From Anaerolineales bacterium UBA7227 (GTDB taxonomy: Bacteria; Chloroflexota; Anaerolineae; Anaerolineales; Villigracilaceae), in NCBI GenBank assembly GCA_002473085.1, contig DKTP01000017.1, forward strand, positions 1-16,635: a DNA stretch of 16,635 bases, written 5' to 3'. The stretch's first letter is position 1. Each line of letters opens with the position of its first letter. The notes under the pieces are model-generated. The model worked only from the letters and a program-made list of their open reading frames with translations. It did no database searches and was not told where the DNA came from. A program made the translations under genes and the position numbers. This document shows positions 16,263 through 16,635 of the stretch, piece by piece.

Positions 16263-16525
16263 CCGTCTACCTGGGCGCGGCTTCGTACGAAAATAAGGAA
16301 ACGCTCCAACTTTCCTGGTGGGACGGCTCGGCCTGGAAACCGCTCACGACCATCAAGAACGGCTCGCCGCGCGAGAACGGCAAACTCAACCGGCTGACGT
16401 TCATCCTGCCCGCGGCCGCGGCCAACCGCGCCGACTTCAAAATCCGCATCCGCCAGTCCGGCGCCGACGCGGCAGACTATGGCTACGTCGACTCCATCCA
16501 GTTGACCGGGACGCCCATACCGTAG
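16187..16525 (+). pseudogene. C-terminal beta-sandwich domain of the beta-helix protein, in the shifted frame
   Basis: This frame continues the preceding gene: the first frame gives VFSDNFNAAFKGWTKTGK and WSAAAPRIGR up to 16187. The second frame gives RSVRLAGNASISRVVSTQGYENLKLTVYLGAASYENKETLQLSWWDGSAWKPL, and ends DYGYVDSIQLTG before TAG. Joined by re-reading base 16187, the two make one jelly-roll, CBM-like domain of about 130 residues, of a kind common on secreted bacterial enzymes. One missing base in the GC-rich stretch 16160-16190 would explain it. No slippery heptamer is present. A sequencing or assembly error is as likely as a true mutation. It has no start or RBS of its own. Confidence 0.8.
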
Positions 16526-16547
16526 AAACCGTCTTTGCCGCCAAACG

Positions 16548-16581
16548 AAAGTGGAATGAGCGCCGTCTCATTCCACTTTTT
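16548..16581 (+). terminator. intrinsic terminator after the beta-helix gene
   Basis: AAAGTGGAATGAG (16548-16560) pairs exactly with CTCATTCCACTTT (16567-16579) across a six-base loop, and a T-run follows to 16581. It lies 22 bases past the stop in the shifted frame, not past 16262. This supports 16525 as the natural gene end. Confidence 0.9.
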
Positions 16582-16616
16582 GCTTCCGCCGTTTTTATGT
16601 GAAAATAAAAAGGATT

Positions 16617-16635
16617 CCGCAAGTTCTACTTGCGG
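16617..16635. other. hairpin at the window edge
   Basis: CCGCAAG (16617-16623) pairs with CTTGCGG (16629-16635) over a five-base loop. The window ends exactly at the 3' arm, so the element may extend further; it could be part of a repeat or a terminator. Confidence 0.4.

Overview
The window is high-GC bacterial chromosome, densely coded on both strands, with good Shine-Dalgarno sites and sigma70-type promoters. The gene set is a SAM-riboswitch methionine operon of OAH-sulfhydrylase type, a stand-alone catalytic subunit of methylmalonyl-CoA mutase, methylmalonyl-CoA epimerase, a UMF1-family transporter and an MprF-like protein. Together with the codon style it suggests Chloroflexota, probably Anaerolineae. 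That placement is an inference from general familiarity; no 16S or marker-gene test was possible.

Layout. (1) 2-2022, plus strand: the C-terminal half of a dCTP deaminase, then a short MprF/DUF2156 membrane protein. (2) 2059-5904, plus strand: a methionine operon consisting of promoter, SAM-I riboswitch with terminator, metY, a homoserine acyltransferase carrying the acetyl-CoA-type Glu111, and a class I aminotransferase, closed by two strong hairpins. (3) 5904-9135, minus strand: a UMF1-family MFS transporter, a Phd/RelE-type toxin-antitoxin pair, a 78-bp palindromic repeat, and a two-domain CbiX-like chelatase. (4) 9313-10276, plus strand: a tyrosine-recombinase-like protein with an excellent promoter and RBS but none of the recombinase catalytic residues. 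(5) 10284-10361: a nested palindromic repeat between convergent genes. (6) 10369-14623, minus strand: tilS, methylmalonyl-CoA epimerase and a CoA-binding protein as one transcription unit, then the methylmalonyl-CoA mutase catalytic subunit as its own unit. (7) 14739-16581, plus strand: a secreted parallel beta-helix protein whose C-terminal domain lies behind a one-base frameshift, followed by a textbook terminator.

How the genes fit together. In the methionine operon the MetA-type enzyme should make O-acetylhomoserine and MetY should convert it with sulfide to homocysteine; SAM shuts the unit off through the riboswitch. The mutase and epimerase catalyse the last two steps of propionyl-CoA to succinyl-CoA conversion, run forward or backward. 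The mutase lacks its B12-binding domain, which must be encoded elsewhere.

Most of the window is ordinary metabolism. I do not see a convincing new multi-gene system. The item most worth following is the well-expressed, catalytically stripped recombinase at 9380-10276, followed by the two palindromic repeats, the acetyl-type MetA, and the frameshifted beta-helix protein.
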